Shown: positions 1 to 44,104 of the stretch, in pieces
How the letters are laid out: every line of letters starts with the position of its first letter
Numbering within the stretch: position 1 is the first letter of the stretch
Assembly (NCBI RefSeq): GCF_037176765.1
Contig: NC_090034.1
Coordinates: forward strand, 97,921,500 to 97,985,499
Length of the DNA stretch: 64,000 bases
Direction of reading: 5' to 3'
Source of the DNA: Anolis sagrei
Lineage: Eukaryota > Chordata > Lepidosauria > Squamata > Anolidae
Translations under genes and position numbers: made by a program
The notes under the pieces: generated by a model
The model's input: only the letters and a program-made list of their open reading frames with translations
Database searches by the model: none
What the model was told of the DNA's origin: nothing

Positions 1-111
1 TCAGGAAATAGAAGGAATGCTAGAAAAGTAGCCCTGTTACCCACCTAGGAATACAATAGGTCCTCAGGACAAGTCCTAATAAGTGGGTGAAATCCAGAAA
101 CTGTATATATC

Positions 112-117
112 TTTATT
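112..117 (-). promoter_or_regulatory. AATAAA polyadenylation signal candidate of gene A
   Basis: AATAAA on the minus strand, about 120 nt after the TGA of gene A (238-240). Distance and orientation suit the end of a short 3' UTR. A hexamer alone is weak evidence. Confidence 0.45.
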
Positions 118-237
118 AAAAACCAGCCTTCTTTATGAGAGCCAGAGAACAGAGGAAACCCCCTTCCTTCTTCTTGTGGAGTCTGTCAATGCAGCTTCTA
201 CAAGAGTCCCAGGCTGAAGGAGAAAGGGACCTCAGGG

Positions 238-10568
<10,331 letters not shown>

Positions 10569-10633
10569 GGTGCAGGTTGTCAACTGTCCTTCTCTTTTGT
10601 TACAGTGCGAACACTGGCCTAATCTAACTGCAG

Positions 10634-10640
10634 CTTTATG
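10634..10640 (-). promoter_or_regulatory. TATA-like box of gene A
   Basis: CATAAAG on the minus strand about 70 nt before the ATG. It aligns with TATAAAG of gene B (26261-26267). One base is changed from the better box in B; a nearby AATAAAAG (10643-10650) could also serve. Activity is inferred only. Confidence 0.4.
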
Positions 10641-10841
10641 GACTTTTATTGGGGTTGGTTGGGCACCGCCTTCTGTGTTTCATAACTGCTCAGACCTGGA
10701 GCACAAGTCAACAGTAACAGCCGACAGGAACCAACCATATTGACCATTAATCTGTGAAACAAGGGGAAATGTTGTTTATTGCTTCACTGCAAAGGATTGG
10801 ACATGGCATGAATAGTTCTTGTGGTCTCTTCCAACTCTGTG

Positions 10842-11612
10842 GTATCTGCAAGATACTCCACTTTGGCAGGAAAAACGAAATGCAAAGATACAAAATGGGG
10901 GACACCTGGCTCGAGAGCAGTACGTGTGAAAAAGATCTTGGAGTCCTCGTGGACAACAAGTTAAACATGAGCCAACAATGTGATGTGGCGGCAAAAAAAA
11001 GCCAATGGGATTTTGGCCTGCATCAATAGGAGCATAGTGTCTAGATCTAGGGAAGTAATGCTACCCCTCTATTCTGCTCTGGTTAGACCACACCTGGAAT
11101 ATCGTGTCCAATTCTGGGCACCACAATTCAAGAGAGACAAGCTGGAATGTCTCCAGAGGAGAGCAACTAAAATGATAAAGGGTCTGGAGAACAAGCACTA
11201 TGAGGAGCGGCTTAAGGAGCTGGGCATGTTTAGCCTGAAGAAGAGAAGGCTGAGAGGGGATATGATAGCCATGTATAAATATGTGAGAGGAAGCCACAGG
11301 GAGGAGGGAGCAAGCTTGTTTTCTGCTTCCCTGGAGACTAGGACGCAATGGAACAATGGCTTCAAACTACAGGAGAGGAGATTCCATCTGAACATGAGGA
11401 AGAACTTCCTGACTGTGAGAGCTGTTCACCAGTGGAACTCTCTGCCCCGGAGTGTGGTAGAGGCTCCTTCTTTGGAAGCTTTTAAACAGAGGCTGGATGG
11501 CTATCTGTCAGGGGTGATTTGAATGCAATATTCCTGCTTCTTGGCAGGCGGTTGGACTGGATGGCCCATGAGGTCTCTTCCAACTCTTTGATTCTATGAT
11601 TCTATGATCTTT
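10842..11612 (+). mobile_element. CR1 LINE, 5'-truncated, upstream of gene A
   Basis: Encodes the CR1 reverse-transcriptase C-terminus in pieces. The first piece has [20 protein letters not shown]. After a frameshift near 11000 a long piece (to 11522) has [19 protein letters not shown] and [20 protein letters not shown]. The 3' end closes with the CR1 octamer repeat attctatg. Unit B has the empty site near 26445. The insertion lies about 0.25 kb upstream of the TATA-like box of gene A. Confidence 0.9.
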
Positions 11613-11724
11613 CCTCATAAATCAATGTTTTGTCTAGAAGGCATATGTGTTTTAATGTTTGTGGTGCAGCAGACATCCTAAGGTGTTAAATTACCCATCT
11701 TATTAGCCATAAAACACCTAAGGC

Positions 11725-12062
11725 ATCATTTACTATATACATTTCATCCTCCATAGCCACAGGTTCTGCACCCATGGATTGAACCAACCCTGGATCAAAA
11801 ATATCAGGAGGCAAAAACTCCAAAAAGTAGATCTTGGTTTTGCCGGCGTGCCAAATATTTTGCTGATGTGTAGCCTCCTGCCATTTTGAAAGATCATCAA
11901 GCTCTCTCTGGTATTCATATGAGTTGTTTGCCATATTATATTTGGGTTGTCATTGTCTCCATCATTAAAAGTAATTGGACTTGAGCATCTATGAGTTTGG
12001 TATCCATGGGGTGGGGGCTTGAACCAATTCTTGGTGGATACTGGGGGTCCGATGTATATATT
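11725..12062. mobile_element. Old Tigger/MER2-like DNA element upstream of gene A
   Basis: Contains 'catagccacaggttctgcac', 'ccatggattgaaccaaccct' and a matching far end (ggtatccatgg ... actgggggtcc). This wording is typical of MER2/Tigger-like pogo elements. Counterparts lie upstream of exon 1 in units B (27352-27965), C (44105-44420) and D (62590-62905), so it marks the ancestral unit. Confidence 0.6.
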
Positions 12063-12659
12063 TAACCCATCACTGAAATAGATGCAATGTTGGCTGTTTT
12101 TGACCTCTTTAAAAATGACTGTTTTTTTCCATTTGTTTAAAGTACTTCATAATTTTCATAAGATTATAATCCTTAGGCAAAAACAAGGAGACACTAATGG
12201 CAAAGTCTGACTGTGTGGTATTTAAAAGGTTGCCCACCCAAGGTTGAAATGTGGGGTTCCCGGCCATTTGCTAACATTTGCAGGAATTTAAAAAGTACTC
12301 AGAAGGTTCCTTCAAGCTTTTGTCGTTGTTAACACAACAAGACCTGTGAACTTGGTGAAAGCTACAGTTTGAGAAAATGTGCAGCTTTCCAAAATAAAAT
12401 GTACATTGATTTCATTGTTATATTTTCACTCTCTCTGCTTCAGTCCAGTTTCTGGACTCTTTGAATGCCTGGGAGGGGAAATGGCAATTAAAATTATTTG
12501 GTGGCTCCCCTCAAAATAGCACTGAAAGAGTTGAGGGACTCATTGCTTCTTTCAGTTTCTCCTGGGACAGACAAGGTTCTTGCCTTAGAGAACAGGATGA
12601 ATACACCCATACAGTATTACACCTGTCCTCAGCTTATACGTGAGGGTAAGTTAGAATCT

Positions 12660-12990
12660 CTAATGCAATAACAAGAACAAAGGTTGGCAAAGCACCTGGA
12701 CCAGATGGTATCACCACAGCCTATTATAAATGTTTATTCTGACAGCAGAAGTACCACTGAGAGCCATCTGAAATAAAATAATACTAAGGTGAAGAAACAA
12801 ATGTTCAAACTTAAAGCATATGCCTATGATGTAATCTTGGTTCTGGAAAACCTGGTAGAATGTATGGAAGTATTATTAAACCCATCTAAATTTCCCAAAT
12901 ATACATAATATATATTGGAAGTCCAAACAACAATAAGGAAAAAAATTGAGTTGGAGTAATGTGTGCAAAAATATCTATTGCTAAGTTGGG
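12660..12990 (+). mobile_element. Probable L1-type LINE remnant
   Basis: A stretch reads APGPDGITTAYYKC, matching the PGPDG motif at the start of L1-like reverse transcriptases, followed by AYAYDVILVLEN-like wording similar to the ADD box region. Stops and shifts are frequent. Related remnant sequence precedes the orphan exon in unit B (28230-28400). Confidence 0.45.
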
Positions 12991-13144
12991 GTCATTCCAA
13001 GAAAAAGGATGAATGCACAAAGGTCTGTTCAAGAGAAGAAATGGAGATGATGGGGGAATAAAAAGACAGTCCATTGCCTTAGTAAACCTTGATAGTCTCC
13101 TTAGATATAATTGTCCAGACTGTTTCCAAGGGACAATCGCTCAC

Positions 13145-13318
13145 CTTCAGAAAAGGGGTTAAAGGTTCTAATGACTTGACCTGTAGAAATTCCCAAACAG
13201 AGGCAAGGAAGTGGGTCTCGACAGGAGCTTTGTTTTTTGTGTTTATTTCCTCAGAGCTGATGGATGAATAAGATAGGTAGATGAAAAGAAAGGAGGTAAT
13301 TGCACCAGCCAACTCCAA
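13145..13318 (-). pseudogene. Orphan CYP2 exon 1 relic upstream of gene A
   Basis: The 174-nt minus-strand segment aligns with CYP2 exon 1 end to end: ELAGAITSFLFIYLS as the membrane anchor and EFLQVKSLEPLTPFLK at the end. A GTGAGC splice donor follows. The start codon position is TTG rather than ATG, and the PPGP hinge is gone (KAPVETHFLASV instead). It is open in frame but cannot start normally. No exons 2-9 follow it; the next exon downstream is exon 1 of gene A. The counterpart in unit B is at 28551-28723. It is probably the residue of a lost tandem gene. Confidence 0.75.
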
Positions 13319-13319
13319 G

Positions 13320-14110
13320 ATGTGGATTTTGTGGTCATGTATCCATTCTAATTGAGTTCTACGTATTTTATCAACTGTGGATTTCTTTGGTAATGGTCCA
13401 GAAAAAAATATGGTGAATGCTGTGCCTATGAGATGTAAACAAAATTTGCTCAGCCCTTCGTTGGTTAGCCAGTATTGCGGTTTTGGGGATCAGAATCAAA
13501 GATATGGATTTGCAGCAGTTCATGGTTTCTGTAGATAAACCGTTTAGCTCCATGGAGCTTAGGAATGAAGATTCAACACCACAGTGTACCCCTAGACTGT
13601 ATTACAACTCTGCTAATTCAGATTTATACTCTGTCAGAGCCTTTACTGGATCTCAGTGTAGATGTACTGAACTGCATTGTGTTGAGACACAGCAGTATTC
13701 ACATGGAAAAGTATCCAAATCCCATTCTAAATTGTTGATACACTGAACACTTCAAGAGTATTTTCAGTCAAATATGTTGTTATACAACATTCTCCTGTAT
13801 CTGAGGTATGTAACACAACCTGATTGTTTGGATTTTTCTCCCTGTGACTTCTAAATCTTGCTATGCAGACAACCAATAAACACAGGACTCATGACAGACA
13901 AAGATAAGTTATTAGTGAAAGTTATCAATTGTCAATTATGGTCAAAAAACCAACTAGTAAAGTAACAACGCCTCCGAATGATTAACATGTAAGTTGAATT
14001 ACTGATGGTCTGGAAACTGAAAAAGGAATATCCTGCCACTTAAAAAAAGACAGTGTGGTATAACATTTACTTACTTACTTACTTACTTATTTCATATGCC
14101 ACCTTTAAGA
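13320..14110. other. Intergenic stretch between units A and B
   Basis: Holds a segment (13480-14095) matched at 29565-29640 and 30490-31015 beyond unit B, so it belongs to the duplicated block. A (TTAC)n run lies at 14067-14093. No gene or clear transposon is visible. Confidence 0.55.
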
Positions 14111-14287
14111 AATTACTTCAAGGCATAGAGATGGTAACTTATACATTGATGGAATTTGTTATGTAGAAGTACTGGTGATTTGAGTCTGTGGATGGGTAGT
14201 ACCTCCCATGCCACCCCAAACATAGATGGCAACCCAGTTCTGTTAGGAACAATCATGTCCCATGTGTGGGGGAAAGCAACCTCAGGA

Positions 14288-26205
<11,918 letters not shown>

Positions 26206-26260
26206 GATGCAGGTTGTCAACTGTCTTTCTCTTTTGGCACTGGCCTCATCTAAGCTGAAG

Positions 26261-26267
26261 CTTTATA
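26261..26267 (-). promoter_or_regulatory. TATA box of gene B
   Basis: TATAAAG on the minus strand, 56-62 nt before the ATG of gene B, aligned with the TATA-like box of gene A. Function is inferred from position. Confidence 0.5.
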
Positions 26268-26613
26268 GACTTTCATTGGGGTTGGTTGGGCACCGCCTTC
26301 TGTGTTTTATAACTGCTCCTACCAAGAGTGCAAGTCAACAGTAAGACCAGACAGAAACCAACCAGTGGAATTAGGGAAAAGATTGTTTATTCCTTCATGG
26401 CAAGGGATTGAATATGGCATGAATAGCTCTTGTGGTGTCTTCCAACTCTGGGAGTCTGTAATAGTTTCTTTCCTGGTAAATCAGGGTTGTGGATATTTTG
26501 TACAGAAGGCATTTTTTTTTAATGTTTACCCACAGCAAACATTCTAAGGCGACTTACATAAATTATCCATTTTTGTAAGCTGTAAAACACCCAAGGTATC
26601 ATTTACTATATAC

Positions 26614-27343
26614 CAGTGTTTCTCAACCTGGGGGTCAGGACCCCTGGGGGGTCGTGAGGGGGTGTCAGAGGGGTCGCTAAAGACCACCATAAAATGCAGT
26701 ATTTTTTGTTGGTTGTGGGGATTTTGTGTGAGAAGTTTGGCCCAATTCTATTATAGGGGGTTCAGAATGCTCTTTGATTGTAGGTGAACTATAAATCCCA
26801 GCAACTACAATTCCCAAATGTCAAGGTCTCTTTTCCCCAAACTCCACCAGTGTTCACATTTGGGCATATTGAGTATTTGTGCCAAGTTTGGTCCATATCC
26901 ATCATTGTTTGAGTCCACAGTGCTCTCTGGATGTAGGTGAACTACAACTCCAAAACCAAGGACAATGCCCAGCAAACCCTTCCAGTATTGTCCAGTATTT
27001 TCTGTTGGCCATGGGAGTTCTGTGTGACAAGTTTGGTTCAATTCCATTGTTGGAAGAGTTCAGAATTCACTTTGATTGAACTATAAATCCAAGCAACTAC
27101 AACTCCCAAATGACAAAATCAATCCCCCCACCGACCTCAGCAGTATTTAAATTTGGGCGTATTTGTGCCAAATTTGGTCCAGTGAATGAAAATACATCGT
27201 GCATATTGGATATTTACAATTCATAACAGTAGCAAAATTACAGTTACGAAGTAGCAAGTAAAATAATTTTATGATTGGGGGGTCACCACAACATGAGGAA
27301 CTGTATTAAAGGGTTGCAGAATTGGGAAGGTTGAGAACCCCTG
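26614..27343. mobile_element. Non-autonomous hAT element, 730 bp, upstream of gene B
   Basis: Starts cagtgtttctcaacctgg and ends ggttgagaacccctg, with perfect 8-bp duplications ctatatac (26606-26613 and 27344-27351). No transposase frame is visible. It is absent upstream of gene A. Confidence 0.88.
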
Positions 27344-27351
27344 CTATATAC

Positions 27352-27965
27352 AGTTGGTCCTCCGTAGCCACAGGTTTTGCATCCATGGATTCAGTCAACC
27401 ATGGATCAAAAATATTTGGGGACAAAAACTCCAAAATGTAAATATTGGTTTTGCTCGCACACCAAGCATTTTGCTGATGTGTAGTCTTCGCCACTTCAAA
27501 GACCCTCAAACTCTCTCTGGCATTCATGTGAGTTGTTTGCTATCTTATATTTGTAAAGGATGCCCCCAGGCAGTAAGAAGCCACACTTTGAAAACTGCTA
27601 TGTGATTAAATGCTAATCAAGGTAGCCAATTGAAATATTCACACCTACCTCCAAAGGACAAGAGTTCTTTCCACCACATTGGACATTCCACCGAGGTTCT
27701 GCATCCATGGATTCAACCAGCCATAGATGAAAAATATTTGCAGGCAAAAACTCCAGAAAGTAAACCTTACTGATGCATAGCCTTTCAATAATTTAAAAGA
27801 TCCTCAAGCTCTCTCTGGCATTCATATGAATTGTTTGCTATATATGAATTGTTATATATAGGATGCCATTCTACTCCATCATTAATAATAATACGACAAG
27901 CATCTATGATTTTGGTTTCCATGGTTTTGAACTAAACCCCGGTGAATACTGAGGGTCCAATGTAT
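27352..27965. mobile_element. Tigger/MER2-like element with a repeated left half, upstream of gene B
   Basis: Starts 'agttggtcctccgtagccac' and ends 'gaatactgagggtccaatg'. The left part is present twice (27352-27560 and about 27690-27900), separated by about 130 bp that resemble the inner part of the foldback repeat at 38389. Counterpart of 11725-12062. Confidence 0.6.
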
Positions 27966-27995
27966 ATATTTAACACATCACTGGAAGCAGAAGCA

Positions 27996-28113
27996 ATGGG
28001 TTGCTGTGAGTTTTCTGGGCTGTATAGCCATGCCATGTTTCAGAACATGGCCATACAGCCTGGAAAACTCACAGCAACCCAGCGACTCTGGTCATGAAAG
28101 CCTTCGACATCAC
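27996..28113. repeat. Inverted-repeat scrap of the foldback family
   Basis: 'gggttgctgtgagttttct' is followed within 50 bp by its reverse complement 'aaaactcacagcaaccca'. It then reads into 'catgaaagccttcgaca', the outer end of the element at 53594-54117. Confidence 0.6.
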
Positions 28114-28550
28114 AGCAGAAGCAATGCCTGCTTTCCCAGTTTTTTAGAGCATTGTGCCATGTCAATTAAATCATGGATGATAAACCTCAAGCAAAACTAA
28201 GAAGACATATAAAGGCAAAGTCTGACTGTGGGGGATTAAGAAAAGAAAATCAATATTAACGCCATATAGATTGGCTAAAACATGCAAAGGCCATAATAAA
28301 AAATGTTGGAAGTTTCAACATCAAGGAGGAACAGATTTTTAAGTTAGAGGAACGTGTGCAAAAATATCTACTACTTAGCTGGGTCATCCCAAGAGAAAGG
28401 ATAACTCCATCAAATTCTGTGCAAAAGAAGGAATGTAGATCAAGGAGGAATGAGAAGATAGTCCAATGCCTCTGAGAATATGAATGATATCCTTAGATGT
28501 AACACTATCTCCAAATGAACAGATAACATTTGCAAGGGACAATCACTCAC

Positions 28551-28723
28551 CTTGAGAAAAGAGTTTAAGATTTCTAATGACTTGATCTGCAGAAATTCCC
28601 AAACAGTGGAGGGACGTGGGTCTCGCTAGGAGAGTCCCCTATGGTGACTATTTCCTCAGAGCTGATGGAATGACAAGATAGGTAGATAACAAGAAAGGAG
28701 GTAATTGCACCAGCCAACTCCAA
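28551..28723 (-). pseudogene. Orphan CYP2 exon 1 relic upstream of gene B
   Basis: Aligned with the relic at 13145-13318: ELAGAITSFLVIYLSCHSIS, then PLFGNF, after which a one-base loss shifts the frame (173 nt instead of 174). The last residues QIKSLEILNSFLK are readable only in the shifted frame. A GTGAGT donor is kept. The start position is again TTG, as in unit A, so the start was lost before the units separated. It is a broken host exon with no exons 2-9 of its own. Confidence 0.75.
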
Positions 28724-28830
28724 GATGCAGGTTCTGTGGTCACGTATCCACTCTAATTTAGTTCCATGTATTTTATCAACTGTGGATTTATTTGGTAGTC
28801 TGAAATGATACAGAAGCAAATATGTTGAAT

Positions 28831-28931
28831 AGGTTCTTGTAGGTTTTTTCGGGCAATAGGGCCATGTTCTAGAGGCATTTCTCCTGACGTTTCGCCTGCA
28901 TCTATGGCAAGCATCCTCAGAGGTAGTGAGG
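28831..28931. mobile_element. Short copy (101 bp) of the foldback repeat family
   Basis: Runs from 'aggttcttgtaggtttttt' to 'cctcagaggtagtgag' and is flanked by gttgaat on both sides. The unfilled site is visible in unit A near 13408 (tggtgaatgctgtgcc). It matches one arm of the element at 53594-54117. Confidence 0.65.
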
Positions 28932-29039
28932 TTGAATGCTCTGCCTGTAACATGAAAGTCAAATTTGCTGAGCTTTTCCTTGGTTACCCAGTACTGTGGC
29001 TGTTCAGCCCAGAGGAGAAGATATTAGTCATGGGCCTGG

Positions 29040-29430
29040 TTACCATTACATGTTATTGTTTCGTGTTTTCGTACAGTTCCGTCCATTTGGATGGCATGGA
29101 ACTGTACCACCCTACTGCCAAGCACTCAATACTGTGGGCTAGGTGTTCGGCTATATAGACCCTGACAGCTGGGCCAACAAGCATTCAGTGCTCAGCAGTA
29201 GGCCATGAGCGTCGAGCTCTCAACACTCATAGGCCCAGCTGGCAGGGCCTACAGCCAAGCATCAAGCTAACAGCACTGAGGGCTTGGCACCAGCACTCGA
29301 CTGTAGGCACCAGCATTTGACGCTCATAGGTCCATCTGGCAGGATCTGGCAGGGCCATCAGCTGGGCATGCTGTGCACTCGGTTGTAGGCCCTGACAGTC
29401 CTGGCACTTTGTCATCCAAGGTCTGAAAAT
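29040..29430. other. Anonymous GC-richer stretch with repeated words
   Basis: Words such as agcactc, ggccc(a/t)gctgg and cagggcc recur irregularly from 29160 to 29400, and an inverted pair gtacagttcc/ggaactgtac lies at 29071-29106. No reading frame looks real. It is not matched in unit A. I cannot name it. Confidence 0.4.
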
Positions 29431-29667
29431 TTTCATTCTTTTTTTACCTTGGATGGAAAAGCTCATTCATGTAGACATCCATTTTTAGAAGCAGCAGACA
29501 GAAACAGAGTCATATGAAAGGACATACCAAAGCGGATAGCAATTTTATACAAATGCACAAGACTAGAAGATATGTATTTGCAGCAGTTCATGGTTTCTGC
29601 AGATAAAAGGATTAGCTTTCATGGATCTTAGGAATAAAGTATCCAAGACCACAAAGTAACTCTAGAC

Positions 29668-29801
29668 CAGTGGTTCTCAACCTTTGTGTCCACAAGTGTT
29701 TTGGCCTACAACTCCCAGAAATCTAAGCCAGTTTAGCAGCTGTTAGGATTTCTGGGAGTGGAAGGCCAAAACATCTGGGACCCACAGGTTGAGAACTACT
29801 G
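29668..29801. mobile_element. Palindromic hAT-type MITE, 134 bp
   Basis: Starts cagtggttctcaacc, ends ggttgagaactactg, and has perfect 8-bp duplications ctctagac (29660-29667, 29802-29809). Same family as 1682-1816. Confidence 0.9.
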
Positions 29802-29809
29802 CTCTAGAC

Positions 29810-30505
29810 TATGGGTGCTTCCAGACAGCACCAAAATCTGCATTTTAAATCTAAGGCAAAAAATCCCAGGACCTGACCCAAGATATGGTCCCCCACAATC
29901 TTCACAGTCTTCCTCTGTAGTGGATCAAGGTGGAGGGAGACAGGCGACATCCAGCAAATTTTTAAAAAAAGAAAATTCACTCCATTATGTGTGGGATTGT
30001 AAATGCGTACATGCAAATATCTTTACATAAATACATGCAGAATGAGGTCCAGTGCATAATGGAGAGATATTTTTTTTAAAAAAAAATCTTTCATCAGAGT
30101 TCTCTTCCCCCCCCCCCATTCTTTATTCAGCCTCTGAATGAGATTATAAAATAGTTTCAGAGAGTTCTGATTCATCTCCATTTGTGCTTTCTTTGAATCA
30201 CCTGTGTGTCTGTTTAACAGCCCGATCAGCTGATAAGCTGTTTCCAACTTTTTAAAAGTGCATATCTGCTGGAGTAGTCTACACAGGAGGGAGGTAAGGA
30301 AACATGTATTTTGCATGACCACAAGTGTGTTTTTTCAGGCTTAATCGGGTTTTAAGCACACCTTTTTAACACATGCTTTTTACTTCTAAATCCAATCCCT
30401 CCTGCAGTTTAGCTAAACATTGTTTAGCCACACACACACACACACATACACACCTTTTAACCCATTTATTTCCAGGTTTTACAGCATGTGTAGAAGGTCC
30501 TACAT
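29810..30505. other. Unit-B-specific insertion of unknown class
   Basis: Starts 'tatgggtgcttccagacagc'. Unit A reads straight through near 13600, so about 700 bp were added here. It holds a poly-C run (30110-30118) and a (CA)n run (30431-30446). No coding capacity or clear termini. Confidence 0.4.
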
Positions 30506-31530
30506 TACAGCTCTGCTAATCCAGATATATATTCTGTCAGAGCCTTTACTGGATCTCTGTGTAGACGTGCTGCACTTCATTGTGTTGGAGACACAGCAGC
30601 ATTTGCATGAGAAAGTATCCAAATCCTATTCTAAATTGTTGATACACTGAAGACTTCGCACATAACTCAAGGGATTTTTCAGTCTTCTACAAATATGTTG
30701 TTATACAACATTCACCTGTATTTGAGGTATGTAACAGAACCTGATTGTTCTGGCTTTTCCTCCCTGTGGCCTCTAAGTCCTGTTATACAGACAGCCAATG
30801 AATACAGAACTCATGACAGACAAGGAGCAGTTATTAGTGAAAGTTATCAGTGTTCAATGATGTTCTAAAATCCAGTAACTAAATTGATAACACCTCCTAA
30901 TGGTTAACATGTAAGCTGAATTACTTTTCAGTCTGGAGACTGAAAAAGGAATATCCTGCCATTTTAAAAAAATCAGTGTAGTATAACTTTTACTTACTTA
31001 CTTATTTCATATGCTATCGTTTCCTGGAGAAGGATCTAAGATGGCTTCCAAGGTAAACAACCAAAACAAATTTCAGCAACTAGTAATTTGTTACATTAGC
31101 AGCCACACCCATAACTAATTACTACCAGGCATGGTACCTAAAACCAATTGCAATTTGTCATGTAATAGTGCTGGCAATTTGAGGCCAAGGGTTAAGGAAT
31201 ATATCCTATGTCATTCTCAGAGAAGATTATTGCCCATTTCCTTCGGGGGCAATGATCTTCCAGATGTTCTGATAGATTGAAAAGAAAATGTTGGCCATTC
31301 TTGGGAAGTGTTTGTGCTTGTATATCATCAGTTCATATCTTACAAAGCACAATTCAAGATGAATTTGAGAGAAGTTAGAGGCCTGAAACACCATGACATG
31401 ACCCTCTTGGAATATGTAACATGACAATTTATTGTTAGATCAAATTAGACTCTAATGGCTCATAGCCTTCTGATGCTATTGCTGTAGGAGCTTATTTGCA
31501 TTTTAGTATCATGGTGACCCTTTGACCAAA
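30506..31530. other. Right end of the unit B block and unique sequence
   Basis: 30506-31015 matches 13600-14105 beyond unit A. 31016-31530 has no recognised element. Confidence 0.5.
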
Positions 31531-31531
31531 T

Positions 31532-32530
31532 AGCCTGCTGTTTTATTTATTTATTTATATTGCGAGCATTTCTACCCCACCTTTCTCCGCATTGCAAACT
31601 CAAGGCAGCTTACAACACACAAATTCTAACAGTTAAAATTTATAAAACAACAATAAAATGAGATTACAATAAAAATATGCAACAATAAAACCAGTAAAAT
31701 TCTTATCCATAACTATCTCCACCAGCGTTCCATTGTTATTTACGAGCTAAAACTCCAGAGACTCCCACAATGTGTCACTCAAAACCTTTCTTACATACAG
31801 ATGTCTAAAACTAAGAAGGATGGTGCCATCCTTAATTCCTCTGGGGGGGGGGGGGGGCGTTCCAGAGAACAGGCACTGCACTCAAAAAGGATCCTTCTCT
31901 TGTGTTGCGGAGATGCATACTGGTAGTAGCACGAGTTGCAATGAGCGTTTACTGGATCTGAGTGTTCACCCTGGGATGTAACAGCGGACATGGAACTTTA
32001 GGTAGGCTGGACCAAAGCCATAAAAAGCTTTGTAGGTGATAACCAGCACCTTGAATTGAACCCGGAAACAGGCAGGCAAGCAATGATGCTGCCTCAGGAT
32101 AGGCATGCTGCACTCCCTGAAGTCATCTCCTGTTAGAAGCCTGGCCACAGCTCTTTGGACGAATTATAATTTCTGGACACCTTTGAAGGGCAGACTTACA
32201 TAGAGCGAATTACAATAGTCCAGTCTGAATGCAACCAAAGCATGTACCACTGTGGTCAGGTCCAATGTCTCCAGAAACTGGCGCAATTGGCACACTAGCT
32301 TTAATTGTGTGAACTGTGTCACCTCCATCATGTGGGCCTCCAGGTTGTAAGCAGAGTCTAGGATGACCCCCAAACTGTGCACTTGAGCTTTCAGGGCAAG
32401 TGTAACCAAGTCCAGCTCAGGCTGGAATGCCGCTTCCAGGTGCATCTACCGAGACATCAGTAGTGTTTCCATCTTGCCTGAATTGAGCTTCAATTTATTC
32501 ACCCTCATCCAGTTTATGATGAAGTCAAAG
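31532..32530 (-). mobile_element. Old L2 LINE 3' part
   Basis: The minus strand encodes LALKAQVHSLGVILDSAYNL and LTTVVHALVAFRLDYCNSLY (32445-32164), then VQFKVLVITYKAFYGFGPAYL (from 32148). An L2 3' UTR and a TTTA run follow at 31537-31560. It is more decayed than the L2 copies at 34 kb and 48-50 kb. Confidence 0.75.
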
Positions 32531-32559
32531 CTCAAAGCAAAGGGTAAACAATGTGTTAT

Positions 32560-33435
32560 TTAAGGCATTCATGGCCAGAATCACTGGGTTGCTGTGAGTT
32601 TTCCAGGCTGTATGACCATGTTCCAGAAGCAAAGGGTAAACACACTGATCAGAATTCACTGATGTAGTTAATCTAGAAATATGCATTTATTGCTGGTTCA
32701 TACTCAAAATCCCTATCTGTTCCCTATTCCAATCTCCACTTACTAGGAAACATCCATTCTGGTTGACTAGAGACTATTCCTCTGTTGTTCAGGAAACAGC
32801 TGAATGTGAAACTATTAATCAACTACTGACTCATAATTGTGGAGATGAACCAATGGACCCTTGGTATCTACTGGAATTTGGCTACAAGACCTCCCGTAAA
32901 CATAAAAATTGGTAGAGTGCCATTATACGCAATTGGGTAGTATAATTATGTCCCTTATATGTAAAATGAAAAGATCAAGGTTCACTTTTGGGATTTTATT
33001 TTTTTTAATATTTTGAAACCATTGGTAGTTGAAACTGTAGATATGGAGGGCCAGCTATTACATAGTTGTGGACTTAAGGTGGTTCCATACTAGATAATTT
33101 CAAGGCATTCTCAGTACTTCATAATCAATTAGCTATACATATTCAAAAGACCTCAATCTCTTAGGATTTTTCAGGAGATGGAAATTGCTGGAATGAATCA
33201 AAAGTATCCCCGTTACCCAGCTGGGATTTCAGTAGTGCCCCAGTACAAGAAGACCTAATCCAGGATTGAAATATGGAAACCATAGATAGTAGTTGTTGAT
33301 GATGCCATCATTAATTTTAAATTTCCCCTGTGTGGCGAAGTCAGTGATCAGAATAATTGCCCTTCCATCTCCCCGTAGAGTTTGAGACTGCGGATTATAC
33401 AACAGCCCCAAGCTGAAGAAAAAAGGTAAAAGGAG
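32560..33435 (-). other. 3' flank of gene C and left edge of the C/D duplicated block
   Basis: From about 32953 onward the sequence is repeated at 50604 beside gene D, so the duplicated block starts here. A minus-strand AATAAA lies at 32995-33000, about 440 nt past the stop of gene C; it is a possible polyadenylation signal. A scrap of the foldback repeat family lies at 32580-32632. Confidence 0.55.
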
Positions 33436-43295
<9,860 letters not shown>

Positions 43296-43367
43296 GGTGC
43301 AGATAGTCCGCTGTCCTTCTCTTTCGGCAGATTGTGGAACCAGTCCCATCTGGCTGGGGCTCCATGG

Positions 43368-43376
43368 CCTTTTATA
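43368..43376 (-). promoter_or_regulatory. TATA box of gene C
   Basis: TATAAAAGG on the minus strand, 73-81 nt before the ATG of gene C; the same box occurs in gene D. This is a strong match to the TATA consensus, at a distance that allows a short 5' UTR of about 45-50 nt. Confidence 0.65.
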
Positions 43377-43606
43377 GGAACTGCTTGGACACTGCCTTCT
43401 GGATTACATAACTGCACAGAGCAAAAATGTTGCATCTTAGTCCATGACACTGGGAAACAATACTGTTTATTAGATTCATGGCTCCAGTGGTGACTTCCAA
43501 TTCTATGGTTCCATGATAGTTTCTTCCCTGAAGACTCTGTGCTGTGGATATGTTCCTACAGACATTCTAAGAGGTCTTAGATGTCTTAACTTTTGTATCA
43601 GCTGTA

Positions 43607-44066
43607 AAGCTATTTATTTATTTGCTGTATTTATATTCTGCCCTTCTTACCCCACAGGGGACTCAGGGCGGATTACAATGTACACATATGGCAAACATTC
43701 AGTGCCAAAAACACACAACAGATATAGACAGACAGTCAGAGGCTATTTAACTTTTTTGGCCGTCAGGGAGCTGTCACTTTCATCGTCCATCTGCAACACT
43801 GATGAAATACTTCCGCATTCCCCGCATGCTTTGCTGGAGTGCTTTGCTGTAGTCTTTTTTTATGGCCTCATAAATTAGATAGATTAGCCTCCCCACACAT
43901 AGGTGGTACCTAATTTTCCTACTTGACAGATGCAACTGTCTTTCAGGTTGCAAGCTACACAATTGATCGGAAGCTCACTCCGACCTGGGCTGGCTTCGAA
44001 CTCATGACCTTTTGCTCAGAAGTGATCTTAATGCACCTGACACTCAGTGAGCTGTGCCACAGTCCC
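43607..44066 (-). mobile_element. tRNA-derived SINE with L2-type tail, upstream of gene C
   Basis: In the minus reading it starts near 'gtggcacagctcactgagtg', has the B box ggtcatgagttcgaagcc and ends in 'ccgccctgagtcccctgtgg' and AAAT repeats. The counterpart is at 62036-62556 in unit D, so it predates that duplication. Confidence 0.75.
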
Positions 44067-44104
44067 ACAGTAATTCCTAAGTAATTTAGGAATTACTTTG
44101 TGTA

